A DNA stretch of 64,000 bases from NIOZ-UU13 sp035528395 (GCA_035528395.1 DATKYR010000190.1:28351-92350); one strand, 5' to 3'. Positions 43,093-52,963 are shown, counted from the stretch's first letter. Numbers and translations: made by a program. Notes: generated by a model not told the origin, from the sequence alone.

Positions 43093-44296
43093 TAGTTTTT
43101 AGTCTTGCGAATTTTCTTTTTCCGACGCGGACGACCATGCCGTCTTTGGGTGTGATTTCGGCGTTTGGGTCGTCTAATTTTTTGCCGTCGATAGATGCGC
43201 CGCCTTGTTTGACCATTCGTTTTGCCTCGCCACCGGTTGATACGAGTTTGCAGTGGAGCAGGAGTTTGCTCGCAGCGATCGGCTCGGCTGTTATTTTAAC
43301 TTCTGGTACTTCGTCAGGCAGTTGGCCCTGTGCGAACACCTTGTCGAATTCGGCGGCGGTGGTCTGAGCGGTGGATTGGTCGTAAAATTGAGCGACGATA
43401 GTTTTGCCTAAGAGGACCTTGGCCTGCTTGGGGTGCGTTTTGTCAGGGCTGACAAGCTCGGCTATTTTTTCGGTCGTCAGGTCGGTTAAAAGTGTAAAGT
43501 AGTTTTCCATCATATCATCGGAGATACTCATAACCTTGCCGAAAATATCTTTCGGCTCATCGGTAACGCCGATGTAGTTGTCTTTGGATTTGCTCATTTT
43601 TTCTTTGCCGTCCAGGCCGACGAGGATGGGCATGGTGATTACGACCTGCGGCTTCTGGTCGTAGGCCTTTTGGATATCGCGGCCAACAAGATTGTTGAAG
43701 GTCTGGTCGGTGCCGCCTAACTCGACGTCACTTTCTACCATAACCGAATCATAACCCTGCATCAGCGGGTATAGAAATTCGTGTGTATAGACATCCACAT
43801 CGGCCTGCAGGCGCTTTTTGAAAGTATCCCGCTGGAGCATCTGCGCGATGGTCTTTTTGGCGGCTATTTGGATAAGTTCCATTAAGGTCAGCCTCTCAAG
43901 CCATTCGCTGTTGTACCTGATTTCGAGTTTCTCCTCGGATGTATCGAGGATTTTACCTGCCTGCTCGAAGTAAGTCTTGGCGTTTTGTTCAATTTGTTCA
44001 GGCGAGAGCACGGGCCGGGTGGTGTCCTGGCCGGAAGGGTCGCCGATTCGTGCAGTGTAGTCGCCGATGATAAGAACGGCTTTGTGGTCGAGGTCCTGGA
44101 ACTGGCGCATCTTTCGCAATACGACCGTATGGCCGAGATGTAAATCAGAGCTGGTGGGGTCCAGGCCGAGCTTGATTCGCAACCGTCTTGGTGCCTTGGC
44201 TGCCTCGGTGAGTTTTTGAGCCAGCTCGGCCTCGGTAAATATCTCGACGGTGCCGCGCTTTAACAACTCAACTTGTTCTATAATTGTCTTTGCCAT
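43082..44296 (-). CDS. tyrS: Tyrosyl-tRNA synthetase
   Basis: Charges tRNA-Tyr. It belongs to the class I type with HIGH as LHLGHTVV at about residue 50 and KMSKS as KEKMSKSKDN at about 240. A C-terminal S4-like RNA-binding domain is present (KLVSTGGEAKRMVKQGGASIDG). The ATG at 44296 is chosen, with upstream codons not conserved. The length of 404 residues is normal for the longer bacterial TyrS (TyrZ-like) clade. The last three residues, TSY, and the stop appear to come from a repeat. Confidence 0.96.
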   Translation of the reverse strand: MAKTIIEQVELLKRGTVEIFTEAELAQKLTEAAKAPRRLRIKLGLDPTSSDLHLGHTVVLRKMRQFQDLDHKAVLIIGDYTARIGDPSGQDTTRPVLSPEQIEQNAKTYFEQAGKILDTSEEKLEIRYNSEWLERLTLMELIQIAAKKTIAQMLQRDTFKKRLQADVDVYTHEFLYPLMQGYDSVMVESDVELGGTDQTFNNLVGRDIQKAYDQKPQVVITMPILVGLDGKEKMSKSKDNYIGVTDEPKDIFGKVMSISDDMMENYFTLLTDLTTEKIAELVSPDKTHPKQAKVLLGKTIVAQFYDQSTAQTTAAEFDKVFAQGQLPDEVPEVKITAEPIAASKLLLHCKLVSTGGEAKRMVKQGGASIDGKKLDDPNAEITPKDGMVVRVGKRKFARLKTTSY

Positions 44297-44422
44297 ATAT
44301 CTTTCTAAGCAAACCAGGATACGTTGAAGCTGCAATTATACGGCGTCAGCGGGAAATGGCAAGTGTCCCTTTGGCAACTAAAAGAAATGTTAATTTATGG
44401 GCTACTTTTGGCTCTGGGCGTG

Positions 44423-44962
44423 TCAGCCTGCGACGCCGCCTGAGACGATAAATGTCATCGCCTCGGAGCTTTCAATATTCAAGGGCTTGACGGCCTCTTT
44501 GGGAAAGAGCAGGACATTACCGGCGAAGTTGTAGGACTGGGGTAAATAGACGGCGACATGGTCCTTTAGCCCGAGATTGTCGAGGTTTTCTCTTGTCATA
44601 AAGCCGACCACCTTTGCGTCACACCCGGGTCCGAGCGTAACGAGCACGGGCTTATCGAATTTTTTCTTCTCGCCGGCAAAGGCCTCCACGAGGTCTCTGA
44701 TGGCACTATAGAGCATCTTGACCAGAGGGACATTGGCGAATAACTTATCCACGAGGCCAAAGAGTTTTTTGCCCACAAAATTCGATGCGAACAAGCCGAT
44801 GAGAAATATTCCGCCAATCGTAACCAAAAGCCCCAGACCCGGAAACGGCATTTTAAAGAGTCTGTCCAGACTGGTAAAAACATAAACAATTATAAAAATC
44901 GTAAGGCCAGCGGGTACAAAAATCAGAAGACCCTGCAAAAAGTATTTCAAAATTCTTTTCAT
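44423..44962 (-). CDS. DUF502 family membrane protein
   Basis: 179 residues with two hydrophobic segments (YFLQGLLIFVPAGLTIFIIVYVF and LLVTIGGIFLIGLFAS), then a soluble domain with KFDKPVLVTLGPG and VAVYLPQSYNFAGNVLLFP. This is the typical DUF502 build, PGLG-like FPGLGLL included. The function is unknown, though related genes are linked to membrane stress or secretion. ATG 44962. It is 20 bp from the next gene, on the same strand. Confidence 0.9.
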   Translation of the reverse strand: MKRILKYFLQGLLIFVPAGLTIFIIVYVFTSLDRLFKMPFPGLGLLVTIGGIFLIGLFASNFVGKKLFGLVDKLFANVPLVKMLYSAIRDLVEAFAGEKKKFDKPVLVTLGPGCDAKVVGFMTRENLDNLGLKDHVAVYLPQSYNFAGNVLLFPKEAVKPLNIESSEAMTFIVSGGVAG

Positions 44963-44981
44963 AAGACGACTCCAAATAGAA

Positions 44982-45515
44982 TCACTTATCTCCAGGCTCG
45001 TTTTGAAGCCTGCTGTTTTTTGAAAAAGACCTCACAGCGAATATATACGCAACAAGGGCAGCAGGAAAGAAGATAAGGCATATAGTTTGTATCTTTCCCT
45101 GACCCAGGTAGTGGTGAATCATTCTCCATATTGATATTATTTTATTAGGCCAAAGTATTTTTACATCAAAATGATATGCACCGTCAATCAAAATATGGAG
45201 CCAGAGACCGAGGATTCCGGAGATGAGCATTTTAAGTAAATTGGTTTTGTATGGTATGCGAAATAGTTTCATGAGCTTTTTGAACAAATTCCGTAACGGC
45301 CAGGCCGCCAGGCCCCATAAGGCCCCCGCTGCCGCTCCGATTAATAAAGTATGACAATATCGGTGTCTCGGCCATCCAAGATCGAAAAGCATAACAACCA
45401 GCACCTCAACGTCCACAATCACGTTGGCCAGGACAAAGACCGGGAAGTCGAGCCACTTTCTAAATACCAGCCCAATGAATCCACTGGGCCCAAAATGATA
45501 TGGTGTAAAGGGCAT
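44982..45515 (-). CDS. Membrane-bound metal-dependent hydrolase-like protein
   Basis: A 177-residue protein starting MPFTPYHFGPSGFIGLVFRK with four or so hydrophobic segments. Histidines and aspartates recur in patterns used for metal binding (TPYHFGP, VIVDVEVL, RHRYCHTLL, WLHILIDGAYH), similar to the YdjM/DUF457-type family of membrane hydrolases. No substrate known. It overlaps nothing and lies between DUF502 and hldD on the same strand. Confidence 0.7.
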   Translation of the reverse strand: MPFTPYHFGPSGFIGLVFRKWLDFPVFVLANVIVDVEVLVVMLFDLGWPRHRYCHTLLIGAAAGALWGLAAWPLRNLFKKLMKLFRIPYKTNLLKMLISGILGLWLHILIDGAYHFDVKILWPNKIISIWRMIHHYLGQGKIQTICLIFFPAALVAYIFAVRSFSKNSRLQNEPGDK

Positions 45516-45544
45516 TTGAAACTCGCTTTAAGGAATAAAAATGA

Positions 45545-46522
45545 TTAGGTGCCGGTTAAATATTCATCTGTTTGTAAATAGCTTTGGACATAGTCTTTGA
45601 TAGCGTCTTCGAGCAGGGTTGTTTCTTTTTTGTAACCGGCCTTTTGGAGTTTGGTTATGTCGGCTTCGGTGAAATATTGGTACTGGTTGCGGATTGATTC
45701 GGGTATTTCAATATATTCGATATTTGGTTCTTTGCCCATAGCAGCGAAAACAGCTTTTACCAGGTCGTTCCAGGTGCGGGCTTTTCCGGTGCCGATGTTA
45801 AAAAGTCCGCTTAGCTGTGGTTTGTCGTAAAAAAACAGCGTCATATCAACCGCGTCCTTGACGTAAATAAAATCGCGTAACTGCTCGCCGTCGGCGTATT
45901 CGGGTTTGTATGATTTGAAGAGGCGGACCTTGCCGGCGGCGGTAATCTGCTCGAAGGCCTTTATACAGAAGCTTCGCATATCGGCCTTGTGATATTCATT
46001 CGGCCCGAATACGTTAAAGTATTTGAGCCCTACAATCTTTTTTAACAGGCCGGTCCTGCGTGCCCAGAGGTCAAACAGTTGCTTGGAGTAGCCGTACATA
46101 TTCAAGGGTATGAGGATTTCAATTTTTTCCTGGTCGTCACTAAAGCCATTTGAGCCGTCGCCGTAGGTAGCTGCGCTGGAAGCGTAGATAAAACGAACGT
46201 CGGCGTCGGTCGCCCATTGGGCTAACAGCTTGCTGTATTCGTAGTTGTTTTTTATGAGGTAGGAGGCGTTTGTTTCGGTGGTGTCCGAGCAGGCGCCGAG
46301 ATGGAAGACAGACTCAACAGAACTATCGAGTTTGTCTTCTATAACCATTTCGAGAAAATCGTTTTTCTCGACATAATCGGTGAAGGACAAATTCCGCAAG
46401 TTCTTCCATTTCTTGTCTGTGCCAAGCTCGTCAACGATAAGGATGTCAGTGATTTGCCTTTTGTTTAGAGCGGCGATTAGTGCTGAGCCGATAAAACCGG
46501 CTCCGCCTGTAACTATTATCAT
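45545..46522 (-). CDS. hldD: ADP-L-glycero-D-manno-heptose 6-epimerase
   Basis: Epimerises ADP-heptose for the inner core of lipopolysaccharide, so the cell should have a true outer membrane. SDR-type NAD(P) site MIIVTGGAGFIGSALIAAL at the N-terminus. The catalytic Tyr/Lys is in MYGYSKQLFD, FNVFGPNEYHKADM follows, and DFIYVKDAVD lies after that. 325 residues, normal length. Confidence 0.94.
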   Translation of the reverse strand: MIIVTGGAGFIGSALIAALNKRQITDILIVDELGTDKKWKNLRNLSFTDYVEKNDFLEMVIEDKLDSSVESVFHLGACSDTTETNASYLIKNNYEYSKLLAQWATDADVRFIYASSAATYGDGSNGFSDDQEKIEILIPLNMYGYSKQLFDLWARRTGLLKKIVGLKYFNVFGPNEYHKADMRSFCIKAFEQITAAGKVRLFKSYKPEYADGEQLRDFIYVKDAVDMTLFFYDKPQLSGLFNIGTGKARTWNDLVKAVFAAMGKEPNIEYIEIPESIRNQYQYFTEADITKLQKAGYKKETTLLEDAIKDYVQSYLQTDEYLTGT

Positions 46523-47157
46523 TTTGCAGGTCCCCTTATTGAGCTATGTAAAAAAACAGGTCCATAAAAAACGCAGATTTTGCTGCCAAAAAAGACCCCC
46601 AAATGAACTTGGGAGTGCCACCTTAGATTGCGTTCTTAGCGTAAAGTCCAATAATTGGTGTATTGGTTTTTATAAGCGTAATTTACTGTTGCGGATATGT
46701 CAAATGTTTAAGATTTGCGAGCGCATAAAAAAAGCCGTTCATAACTGAACGGCTAATAAATTAAAAAATCCACAACTGCTTAACATAAAGCGATATAGCT
46801 CGCAATAGCAAGAAACAAAATTCGCCTTTTGTTAAATATAAATGGAAGCCAGGTTTCGTAATAAAATCTACTCATTATTTCCCCCTCTCGGAAAACATCA
46901 GCAAATCTTTACTCTCTTACGATTTTGTTATGATAACAGAAATGGGCAGACAAAGCAAGAAAAATACCTTTCTATAGATATAAGCATTTGTTATTAAAGC
47001 AGTTACGTTGCAAAAAAAGATATTTTTTTGCTACCTTATAGAACAAAAAGATGACTGCGCATAACCAGACAAACATCGTGAAAAAGAAGACCCGGCTGTT
47101 ACGTCTAACTCTTACAATTTTCAGAATCAGACTTTCGGAGCAGTGAAAGTTTAGCAC
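46523..47157. other. Intergenic region with a terminator, no gene seen
   Basis: 635 bp. Apart from the terminator at 46726-46754 there is no supported feature; short open frames here are low in coding-like composition. The stretch 46850-47157 is A/T-rich. Confidence 0.6.
46726..46754 (-). terminator. Rho-independent terminator downstream of the DUF4832 gene
   Basis: On the minus strand AGCCGTTCA-GTTA-TGAACGGCT forms a 9-bp perfect stem (46733-46754), followed by a run of seven T. It is about 400 bp after the DUF4832 stop codon. Confidence 0.8.
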
Positions 47158-48570
47158 CTAATTTCGTATATTTATTTTTCCAAGATAGTACCAGCCATCC
47201 GGTTCCTTTCCGGATATGGCGAGTTTAACTTTGGGCTTATTTGACAGCGGATCGAGAATGCCAATTTGAAGGTCATATTCTCCCCGAGGCATATTAGACG
47301 GAACCAGGACGTTATCATCATAAAGATTGTCGCCCGGCAGCCAGGTTCTGATATCGGCATTGGTGACTAAGATTTCGGTTTTTTCATCATTTTTGAGACG
47401 AAGAGCAAGAGGGAATTTTTTGTAACACGGTGCAACACCCTTGTTTTCCCACCATGAAGTGAAAGACAATTTACTGTTTGGATTCAGCGTTGCCGGGTAT
47501 GTAAACTTGTGAAGCACAAATCTGTAGCCCATTTTCTTCAGCCACCTGTTGACCGAAGGCCACCATTCGTCCGGCACGGGCGAGGATTTAGCGTTGAAAG
47601 AAGAAATGTGCCACTTGAGCGATTCATCGATAATGTGGTCAACGTCCCAGCCCATATCTTTCCAGTGCCGCATTACCCAGCAAACCTCAAGCGTTACCGG
47701 AGCCTTTTTCCAGGTTTCCCGCACGCCAAAGTTGATGATTGCCTGTGGATAATAATCGTTCATGTGCGACCAGGTGGGACTAAATCCTCCCATATCTCCG
47801 AGACAATCGACCCTCCAGCCGACATCGGCCCTGGAAAGTGCGTAGCCGTTTGTTTTCTTATCAGTGAGAAGCATAACAAGATGTGTTTTCTTAAAGGAGT
47901 CGATGTAGGAATCGACCAGTGCCTGCCTTGTTTTGTGTGTCAATAGAGCAGAGCCGGCACCTTCACCCCATGCTCCGACAATCGCAACGTCCACGCTTTC
48001 GAGGTCCGGGTGTCCATCATAGCGTTTGCCGAGAATTCTTATCATATTTGTGAAATACTCGACGTACCGTGGGTCTTCGGGGTCAACCTGCCACTTCTTC
48101 TCCGGCAAATCTTTCCTCTCGCCGACCATTGCGCGATACCAGTCTGGAACATCATTTTCAGTGCCTGTTCCGTATGGTGCTATGCGCAGCATCAGGGTCT
48201 GGCCTCGCTGGCGGGCTGTTTTGAGGGCTTTATCTATCAGGTCCCATCGATATTTGTGCATTTGCGGTTCGATGAACTTCCAATAAATTCGGAAATACGC
48301 TATCGTCGTCATAGGATGGTCTTTGTTTTCCAGATTACCGTCAGATTCCTGATAAACGATGGGCTTGCCCTCGGTCCACCTTTTACCTTCGTTTAATTCG
48401 TCGCCATTGAATCTCTGAAAGGTCATAAAGCCGATTCCGGGATTTAGCAGGACATCGTCAATTTCCTTTGGCCTAACGATAACTGTTTCCTGTGCAAAGG
48501 CCGGAACAGAGGTTGCTATGGTTAATATGGTTGTAACTGAAATGCCTGCGATTAAACGTGAGATACTCAT
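47158..48570 (-). CDS. Secreted DUF4832 glycosidase-like protein
   Basis: A 470-residue protein with a signal peptide (LIAGISVTTILTIATSVPAFA). It then has the DUF4832 build: a TIM-barrel N-terminal half (LLNPGIGFMTFQRF, YFRIYWKFIEPQMHKYRW, LMLRIAPYGTG, VDVAIVGAWGEG) and a C-terminal beta domain (LSFTSWWENKGVAPCYKKFPLAL, PRGEYDLQIGIL). The W-G-E-G motif supplies a likely catalytic glutamate. This family resembles beta-galactosidase-type barrels, but its substrate is unknown. It stands alone with its own terminator. Confidence 0.85.
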   Translation of the reverse strand: MSISRLIAGISVTTILTIATSVPAFAQETVIVRPKEIDDVLLNPGIGFMTFQRFNGDELNEGKRWTEGKPIVYQESDGNLENKDHPMTTIAYFRIYWKFIEPQMHKYRWDLIDKALKTARQRGQTLMLRIAPYGTGTENDVPDWYRAMVGERKDLPEKKWQVDPEDPRYVEYFTNMIRILGKRYDGHPDLESVDVAIVGAWGEGAGSALLTHKTRQALVDSYIDSFKKTHLVMLLTDKKTNGYALSRADVGWRVDCLGDMGGFSPTWSHMNDYYPQAIINFGVRETWKKAPVTLEVCWVMRHWKDMGWDVDHIIDESLKWHISSFNAKSSPVPDEWWPSVNRWLKKMGYRFVLHKFTYPATLNPNSKLSFTSWWENKGVAPCYKKFPLALRLKNDEKTEILVTNADIRTWLPGDNLYDDNVLVPSNMPRGEYDLQIGILDPLSNKPKVKLAISGKEPDGWYYLGKINIRN

Positions 48571-48688
48571 AACTTTTCCTTAAACTTTATTTGAAACGGA
48601 TATTCTTCTTCATCTAATGGGCCTGCGGTGGTTGTATCAATGACGAATCGCCTCATATCCTCCAGTGTAAATTTCTAACAGGGTTTAC

Positions 48689-48717
48689 TTGACGCTGAAG
48701 CCTATTTGGTTTATACT
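48689..48717 (+). promoter_or_regulatory. Upstream sigma70-like promoter of tatAC
   Basis: TTGACG (48689-48694), 17 bases, TATACT (48712-48717). It is the weaker of two tandem candidates before tatA. Confidence 0.45.
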
Positions 48718-48763
48718 TTTTGTTGGTATTTTTGTCAATTAAATTTATTGTGCATCATCTTTA

Positions 48764-48793
48764 TTGACGAAACAACTAAAGTGGTGTTATAAT
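48764..48793 (+). promoter_or_regulatory. Sigma70-like promoter of tatAC
   Basis: TTGACG (48764-48769), 18 bases, TATAAT (48788-48793), 30 bases before the tatA start codon. AAGGAGAC lies between the two as ribosome-binding site. Confidence 0.7.
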
Positions 48794-48823
48794 ACTGCGA
48801 TAGATGACTAAGGAGACTATAAA

Positions 48824-49093
48824 ATGACTGAATATATGCAATATTTGGGGTTTTGGACGCCTGGTCCGTTTGAGCTTGTCATTATTCTTATTATCGCGGT
48901 GCTTCTATTCGGCAGACGGCTGCCCGAGATTGCCCGCGGTCTGGGTAAGAGTCTGACGGAGTTCAAGAAGGGAGTTCACGAAGTAGAAGAAACCAAGGAC
49001 GATTTGATTAGTGACGTAAAGAAGATAAAAAACGATGTCGCAGAAGAGGTCAAGGACGCCGCCGGTTTGGACGAATCCGAGACCATGAGCTAA
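48824..49093 (+). CDS. tatA: Twin-arginine translocase subunit TatA
   Basis: A pore-forming subunit for export of folded proteins. A single N-terminal helix with ELVIILIIAVLLFGRRLPEIARGLGKSL, the FG hinge and amphipathic helix, then an acidic/basic tail (VEETKDDLISDVKKIKNDV). 89 residues. It starts at 48824 after AAGGAGACTATAAA. tatC follows 45 bp later. Confidence 0.94.
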   Translation: MTEYMQYLGFWTPGPFELVIILIIAVLLFGRRLPEIARGLGKSLTEFKKGVHEVEETKDDLISDVKKIKNDVAEEVKDAAGLDESETMS

Positions 49094-49138
49094 CCTGCCT
49101 GAACTGAAAGTTTCTTCAGACTCGCCTTACGGATAGAA

Positions 49139-49933
49139 ATGGGCAAGACCAAGAAGAAGAAGAAGAAGAAGATACAAGACCCCCTCGATAGCACTATGAG
49201 TCTGGGTGACCACCTTGAGGAATTGCGGATGCGCTTGATTCGCGCGCTGTTAGGGCTGGGGCTTGGTGCGGTCATTTGCCTTTTTTTGTGTTCCCAAATA
49301 ATAGCCTTTATCGAAGGACCATATATTGGGGTTATGGGTGAAGATGCCCGCCTGCAAATACTTGCTCCTGCCGAGGGATTTATAAGCTACATAAAAATAG
49401 CTTTAGTCTCAGGTCTGATACTATCATCACCGTGGGTCTTTTATCATATATGGATGTTTGTCGCCGCCGGACTTTATCCGAATGAAAAACGCTATGTTCA
49501 CCTGGCTGCACCTTTTTCAGCGGCACTATTTGTGATAGGGGCTTTGTTCTTCATAATGGTAGTGGCGCCGCTCACGCTTGGTTTCCTTGTGAAGTTCAAC
49601 GAGAGAGTCCTCGGCGTCAGCTCCAATTTTACTTTCGCGAACTACGTATCTTTTGTAACCATGCTGATGCTGGTTTTTGGCGTTGCTTTTCAGACCCCGA
49701 TAGCCATTTTCTTCTTAAACAAAACAGGTTTGGTCTCAGTCGAGGGATTGCGCAGGTCAAGAAAATTTGTTCTGCTTGGCATATTCATAATAGCGGCTAT
49801 GGCCACTCCGCCCGACCCGATCTCACAGGTGACACTGGCTGTTCCACTGTATGCCTTGTTCGAACTGGGCATATTGCTGAGCTGGTTTTCCAGTCGAAAA
49901 AAAGAATCACAAGACAAGCAGCAACAAGTCTGA
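49139..49933 (+). CDS. tatC: Twin-arginine translocase subunit TatC
   Basis: A receptor subunit with six helices. Family motifs are MSLGDHLEELRMRLIRALLG at the N-terminus, FISYIKIALVSGLILSSPWVFYHIW and GLYPNEKRY. FGVAFQTPIAIFFL follows, and AAMATPPDPISQ lies in the last periplasmic loop. A lysine-rich N-terminal extension (KTKKKKKKK) precedes the core. 264 residues. Confidence 0.95.
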   Translation: MGKTKKKKKKKIQDPLDSTMSLGDHLEELRMRLIRALLGLGLGAVICLFLCSQIIAFIEGPYIGVMGEDARLQILAPAEGFISYIKIALVSGLILSSPWVFYHIWMFVAAGLYPNEKRYVHLAAPFSAALFVIGALFFIMVVAPLTLGFLVKFNERVLGVSSNFTFANYVSFVTMLMLVFGVAFQTPIAIFFLNKTGLVSVEGLRRSRKFVLLGIFIIAAMATPPDPISQVTLAVPLYALFELGILLSWFSSRKKESQDKQQQV

Positions 49934-49966
49934 CCACTCCCATAACGCACATATTATGGTAGATGT

Positions 49967-51412
49967 ATGTTGACGCTGATTAACACAAACAGAATGGTCC
50001 CTCCGATTGGACCAATTGCTCTTGATTATATTGCGGCAAGTGCCGGAAAAGCCGGGATTGATGTAGAAATTGTGGATTTGTGCCTGTCTAATGACCCATC
50101 GAAAATGCTCCGGGAATATTTTGCCGCCCGTAACCCGCAGTTGGTGGGGATTTCGTTTCGCAATACGGATGATTGTTTTTGGCCAAGCGCTCGATGGTTT
50201 GTTCCTGACTTGGCTGAGACCATACGTGGAATACGAAATATGACCGATGCACCAATCGTAATCGGCGGGGTCGGCTTTTCCATTTATGCCAGGCGTATTA
50301 TCGAATATACCGGCGTGGACTTCGGTATTTGTGGTGACGGTGAGCAGGCAATAGTTTCACTTGTCAACGAATTGCAGCAGTCAAAACGCTTTGAACGCGT
50401 CGATGGGTTAGTCTGGCGGCGTAATGGAGAGATTTACAGTAATCGGCCATCCTGGCCTACACCACTTTCTCTGCCAACCAGTCGCAACCAGGTTGATAAT
50501 CTGACTTACCTGGAAAAGGGAGGCCAGTGTGGTCTTGAGACGAAACGCGGCTGCAATCGTCGATGCATTTATTGTGCCGACCCTTTAACTAAAGGCCCGA
50601 CAATAAGACTCCGGGAGCCTTCAGAAGTCGCTGACGAGGCCCAATCCCTCATAGCTCAGGGAGTTGATGTATTGCACTTGTGCGACTCTGAATTTAACAT
50701 TCCTCGAAAGCACGCATATGCAGTCTGCGAAGAGTTCAACCGACGCTCAATAGGAAAAAGCTTGAGCTGGTACACATATATGGCGGTAGTACCTTTCGAC
50801 GCCGAGCTTGCCAAGGTTATGAGAAAAGCCGGCTGTGTAGGTATTAACTTCACGGGTGACTCGGCGTGCCCTTCGATGCTAAAGACTTACGGCCAACCAC
50901 ACCTCAAAGATGACCTTGCTTTAGCGGTGCGTTTGTGCCGTGAGAATGATATAAAGGTTATGATAGACTTACTGTTCGGCGGGCCGGGTGAGACGCCGGA
51001 AACGGTATCGCAGACACTTGAATTTATTAAGCAAATTGCCCCTGATTGTGCGGGTGCGCCACTTGGTATCAGAGTTTATCCGGGCACACAAATAGCCAAT
51101 ATTGTCGCAAATGAAGGCTCACCAGAGACAAATCCTAATATCCATCGAAAATATTCCGGGCCTGTTGATCTCTTTAAGCCGACTTTCTATATATCACAGG
51201 CTTTAGGTCAGCAGCCGGCCAAGCTTGTAAAAGATTTAATCGCCGGTGATAAAAGATTCTTCGAACCCACGGAGCCGGCAGCTTTACAAGCTGATGAAAG
51301 TGGTCAATCAACTGACCATAATTATAATGATAATATGGAACTGGTAGAAGCAATTCAAAAAGGCCGGCGGGGAGCATATTGGGATATTCTCCACGAGCTT
51401 CGCACTAACTAG
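49967..51412 (+). CDS. B12-binding domain radical SAM protein
   Basis: The N-terminal 150 residues follow the B12-binding fold (GPIALDYIAASAGKAG, LVGISFRNTDDCFWP, APIVIGGVGFS). The radical SAM core has the CxxxCxxC motif in TKRGCNRRCIYCADP at about residue 195, then DSEFNIPRKHAYAVC and IDLLFGGPGETPET. The family includes methylases and ring-forming enzymes and the substrate is not evident. The gene is 34 bp after tatC. Its stop codon TAG (51410-51412) lies in the terminal repeat of the adjacent 150-bp element. Confidence 0.88.
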   Translation: MLTLINTNRMVPPIGPIALDYIAASAGKAGIDVEIVDLCLSNDPSKMLREYFAARNPQLVGISFRNTDDCFWPSARWFVPDLAETIRGIRNMTDAPIVIGGVGFSIYARRIIEYTGVDFGICGDGEQAIVSLVNELQQSKRFERVDGLVWRRNGEIYSNRPSWPTPLSLPTSRNQVDNLTYLEKGGQCGLETKRGCNRRCIYCADPLTKGPTIRLREPSEVADEAQSLIAQGVDVLHLCDSEFNIPRKHAYAVCEEFNRRSIGKSLSWYTYMAVVPFDAELAKVMRKAGCVGINFTGDSACPSMLKTYGQPHLKDDLALAVRLCRENDIKVMIDLLFGGPGETPETVSQTLEFIKQIAPDCAGAPLGIRVYPGTQIANIVANEGSPETNPNIHRKYSGPVDLFKPTFYISQALGQQPAKLVKDLIAGDKRFFEPTEPAALQADESGQSTDHNYNDNMELVEAIQKGRRGAYWDILHELRTN

Positions 51413-51554
51413 TTCTTGTTGCGGAAACATTATTTGTCATTCCCGCCCCGCATCGCGTGCGGGATAAACTCCAGCGGGAATCCAGCTTTTTCGCCCTGGA
51501 CCCCTGCTTTCGCAGGGGTGACATCGTAGGTTTTCGCTTTCCGCAACAGGTACT
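51407..51554. mobile_element. 150-bp terminal-inverted-repeat element, copy 4
   Basis: Ends AACTAGTTCTTGTTGCGGAAA and TTTCCGCAACAGGTACTA. The interior is close to copies 1 and 2. It fills the space between the convergent radical SAM and nuclease genes exactly, so its CCCCTGCTTTCGCAGGGG stem could end transcription from both sides. Confidence 0.85.
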
Positions 51555-51556
51555 AC

Positions 51557-52963
51557 CTAATCGAGGACAATCTCATCCTGATAGGCCGGAACAGCAACTT
51601 TCCAGCCCGTTTTTTCCCTGATGTAATCACCGAAATGTTTTGCGCTTTCAGACTCACCGTGAACGATAAAAATTTTCTTAGGGGGCTTTTTTAGTCCGCT
51701 CAACCAATTGAAAAGCTCCTCTTTGTCTGCATGAGCGGAAAAACCATTTATTTTGGCAATTCTTGCATTGACCGGATACACCTGACCAAGGATGCGGACC
51801 TCTTTCTTGCCGTCAACGATTCGTCTGCCAAGAGTACCGATTGCCTGATAGCCAACGAACATTATCGTGTTCTGTTGGCCGGTGATATTGTTGACCAGAT
51901 GATGTTTTATCCTGCCTCCCGTGCACATTCCGGAGCCTGCAATGACAATGACCGTGCCTTTTATATGATTAATCGCCTTGGACTCATCACTCGTCCCTGT
52001 TATTTTCAATCCGGGAAAATTAAAAGGCGATTCATTGTGCCGGATGTGCTCGGTCATTTCCTTATCAAACAGCTCTCTGTGTTTCTGAAAGACCTTTGTA
52101 ATGTTGGCGGCCATGGGACTATCCAGGAAAACCATCAGATGTGGTATCTTATCTTCAAGCAGCAGCTCATTGATGTAATACAGAAGCTCCTGTGAACGTT
52201 CGAGAGCAAAGCTTGGGATGATAATATTGCCGCCTGCTTGTTTCGTCGAGTTTATAACCTCGGCCATCATTTTTTTCGTATCTTCTTTTCCCTGGTGCAC
52301 CCTGTCACCATAGGTGGACTCGATAAGAATATAGTCGGCCTGCTCAAAAGAAGCAGGGTCCTGTACGATGGGTCTGTCCGGCCTGCCCATATCGCCGGAG
52401 AATAAAATAGTGCGTTGCTCTCCGTTTATTTGTGCCTTAATCTGTATTATCGAAGAGCCGAGGACGTGACCCGCATCATAGAAAGTTGCCTCAAGGCTGT
52501 TGTCAATCTTTATTGGCTGTTTGTATTTGACAGGCGAGAACAGTGGGCAGCACGCCTCAACATCGGCCATAGTATAGAGTGGGACCTCCGGATAAGGACC
52601 TTTTCGACCTTCCCGCTCGTGTCTTTTACGTTTGTACTCGGCATCTTCTTCCTGCAGCTTGGCTGAGTCCATCAAAATAATTCGAGCGATTTCCGCGGTT
52701 GCCGAGGTGCCGTATATTTTGCCTTTGAATCCTTCTTTAGACAGCTTGGGCAGCAGGCCGCAATGGTCCAGATGTGCGTGGGTCAAAAGAACGGCGTCAA
52801 TACTTTTGGGCGGAACTTCAAAAGGCTCCCAGTTTCTTGCCTTGAACTGCCGTTCCTGATATAGTCCGCAATCCACAAGAAGTCTGGTGCCATTGGCCTG
52901 TAACAAGTGCCGCGAACCTGTAACGTTCTGAGCTGCACCGAGAAACTTTATCTTTAGCTGCAT
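51557..52963 (-). CDS. MBL-fold beta-CASP ribonuclease-like protein
   Basis: A metallo-beta-lactamase-fold nuclease of the CPSF73/Ysh1-like group. Zinc motif HAHLDH in LLTHAHLDHCGLLPKL at about residue 62, further ligand aspartate in LFSGDMGRPDR, a beta-CASP insert (LLYYINELLLEDKIPHLMVFLDSP) and motifs SGMCTGGRI and VHGESESA at the end. The start is ATG 52963 (MQLKIKFLGAAQNVTGSRHL); the open frame further upstream is repeat DNA. 468 residues. It likely acts in RNA processing or decay. Confidence 0.92.
   Translation of the reverse strand: MQLKIKFLGAAQNVTGSRHLLQANGTRLLVDCGLYQERQFKARNWEPFEVPPKSIDAVLLTHAHLDHCGLLPKLSKEGFKGKIYGTSATAEIARIILMDSAKLQEEDAEYKRKRHEREGRKGPYPEVPLYTMADVEACCPLFSPVKYKQPIKIDNSLEATFYDAGHVLGSSIIQIKAQINGEQRTILFSGDMGRPDRPIVQDPASFEQADYILIESTYGDRVHQGKEDTKKMMAEVINSTKQAGGNIIIPSFALERSQELLYYINELLLEDKIPHLMVFLDSPMAANITKVFQKHRELFDKEMTEHIRHNESPFNFPGLKITGTSDESKAINHIKGTVIVIAGSGMCTGGRIKHHLVNNITGQQNTIMFVGYQAIGTLGRRIVDGKKEVRILGQVYPVNARIAKINGFSAHADKEELFNWLSGLKKPPKKIFIVHGESESAKHFGDYIREKTGWKVAVPAYQDEIVLD

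Noticed and set aside
46972..47157. 61-residue ORF after the DUF4832 gene
   Set aside because: It is A/T-rich, has no ribosome-binding site and no recognisable feature.
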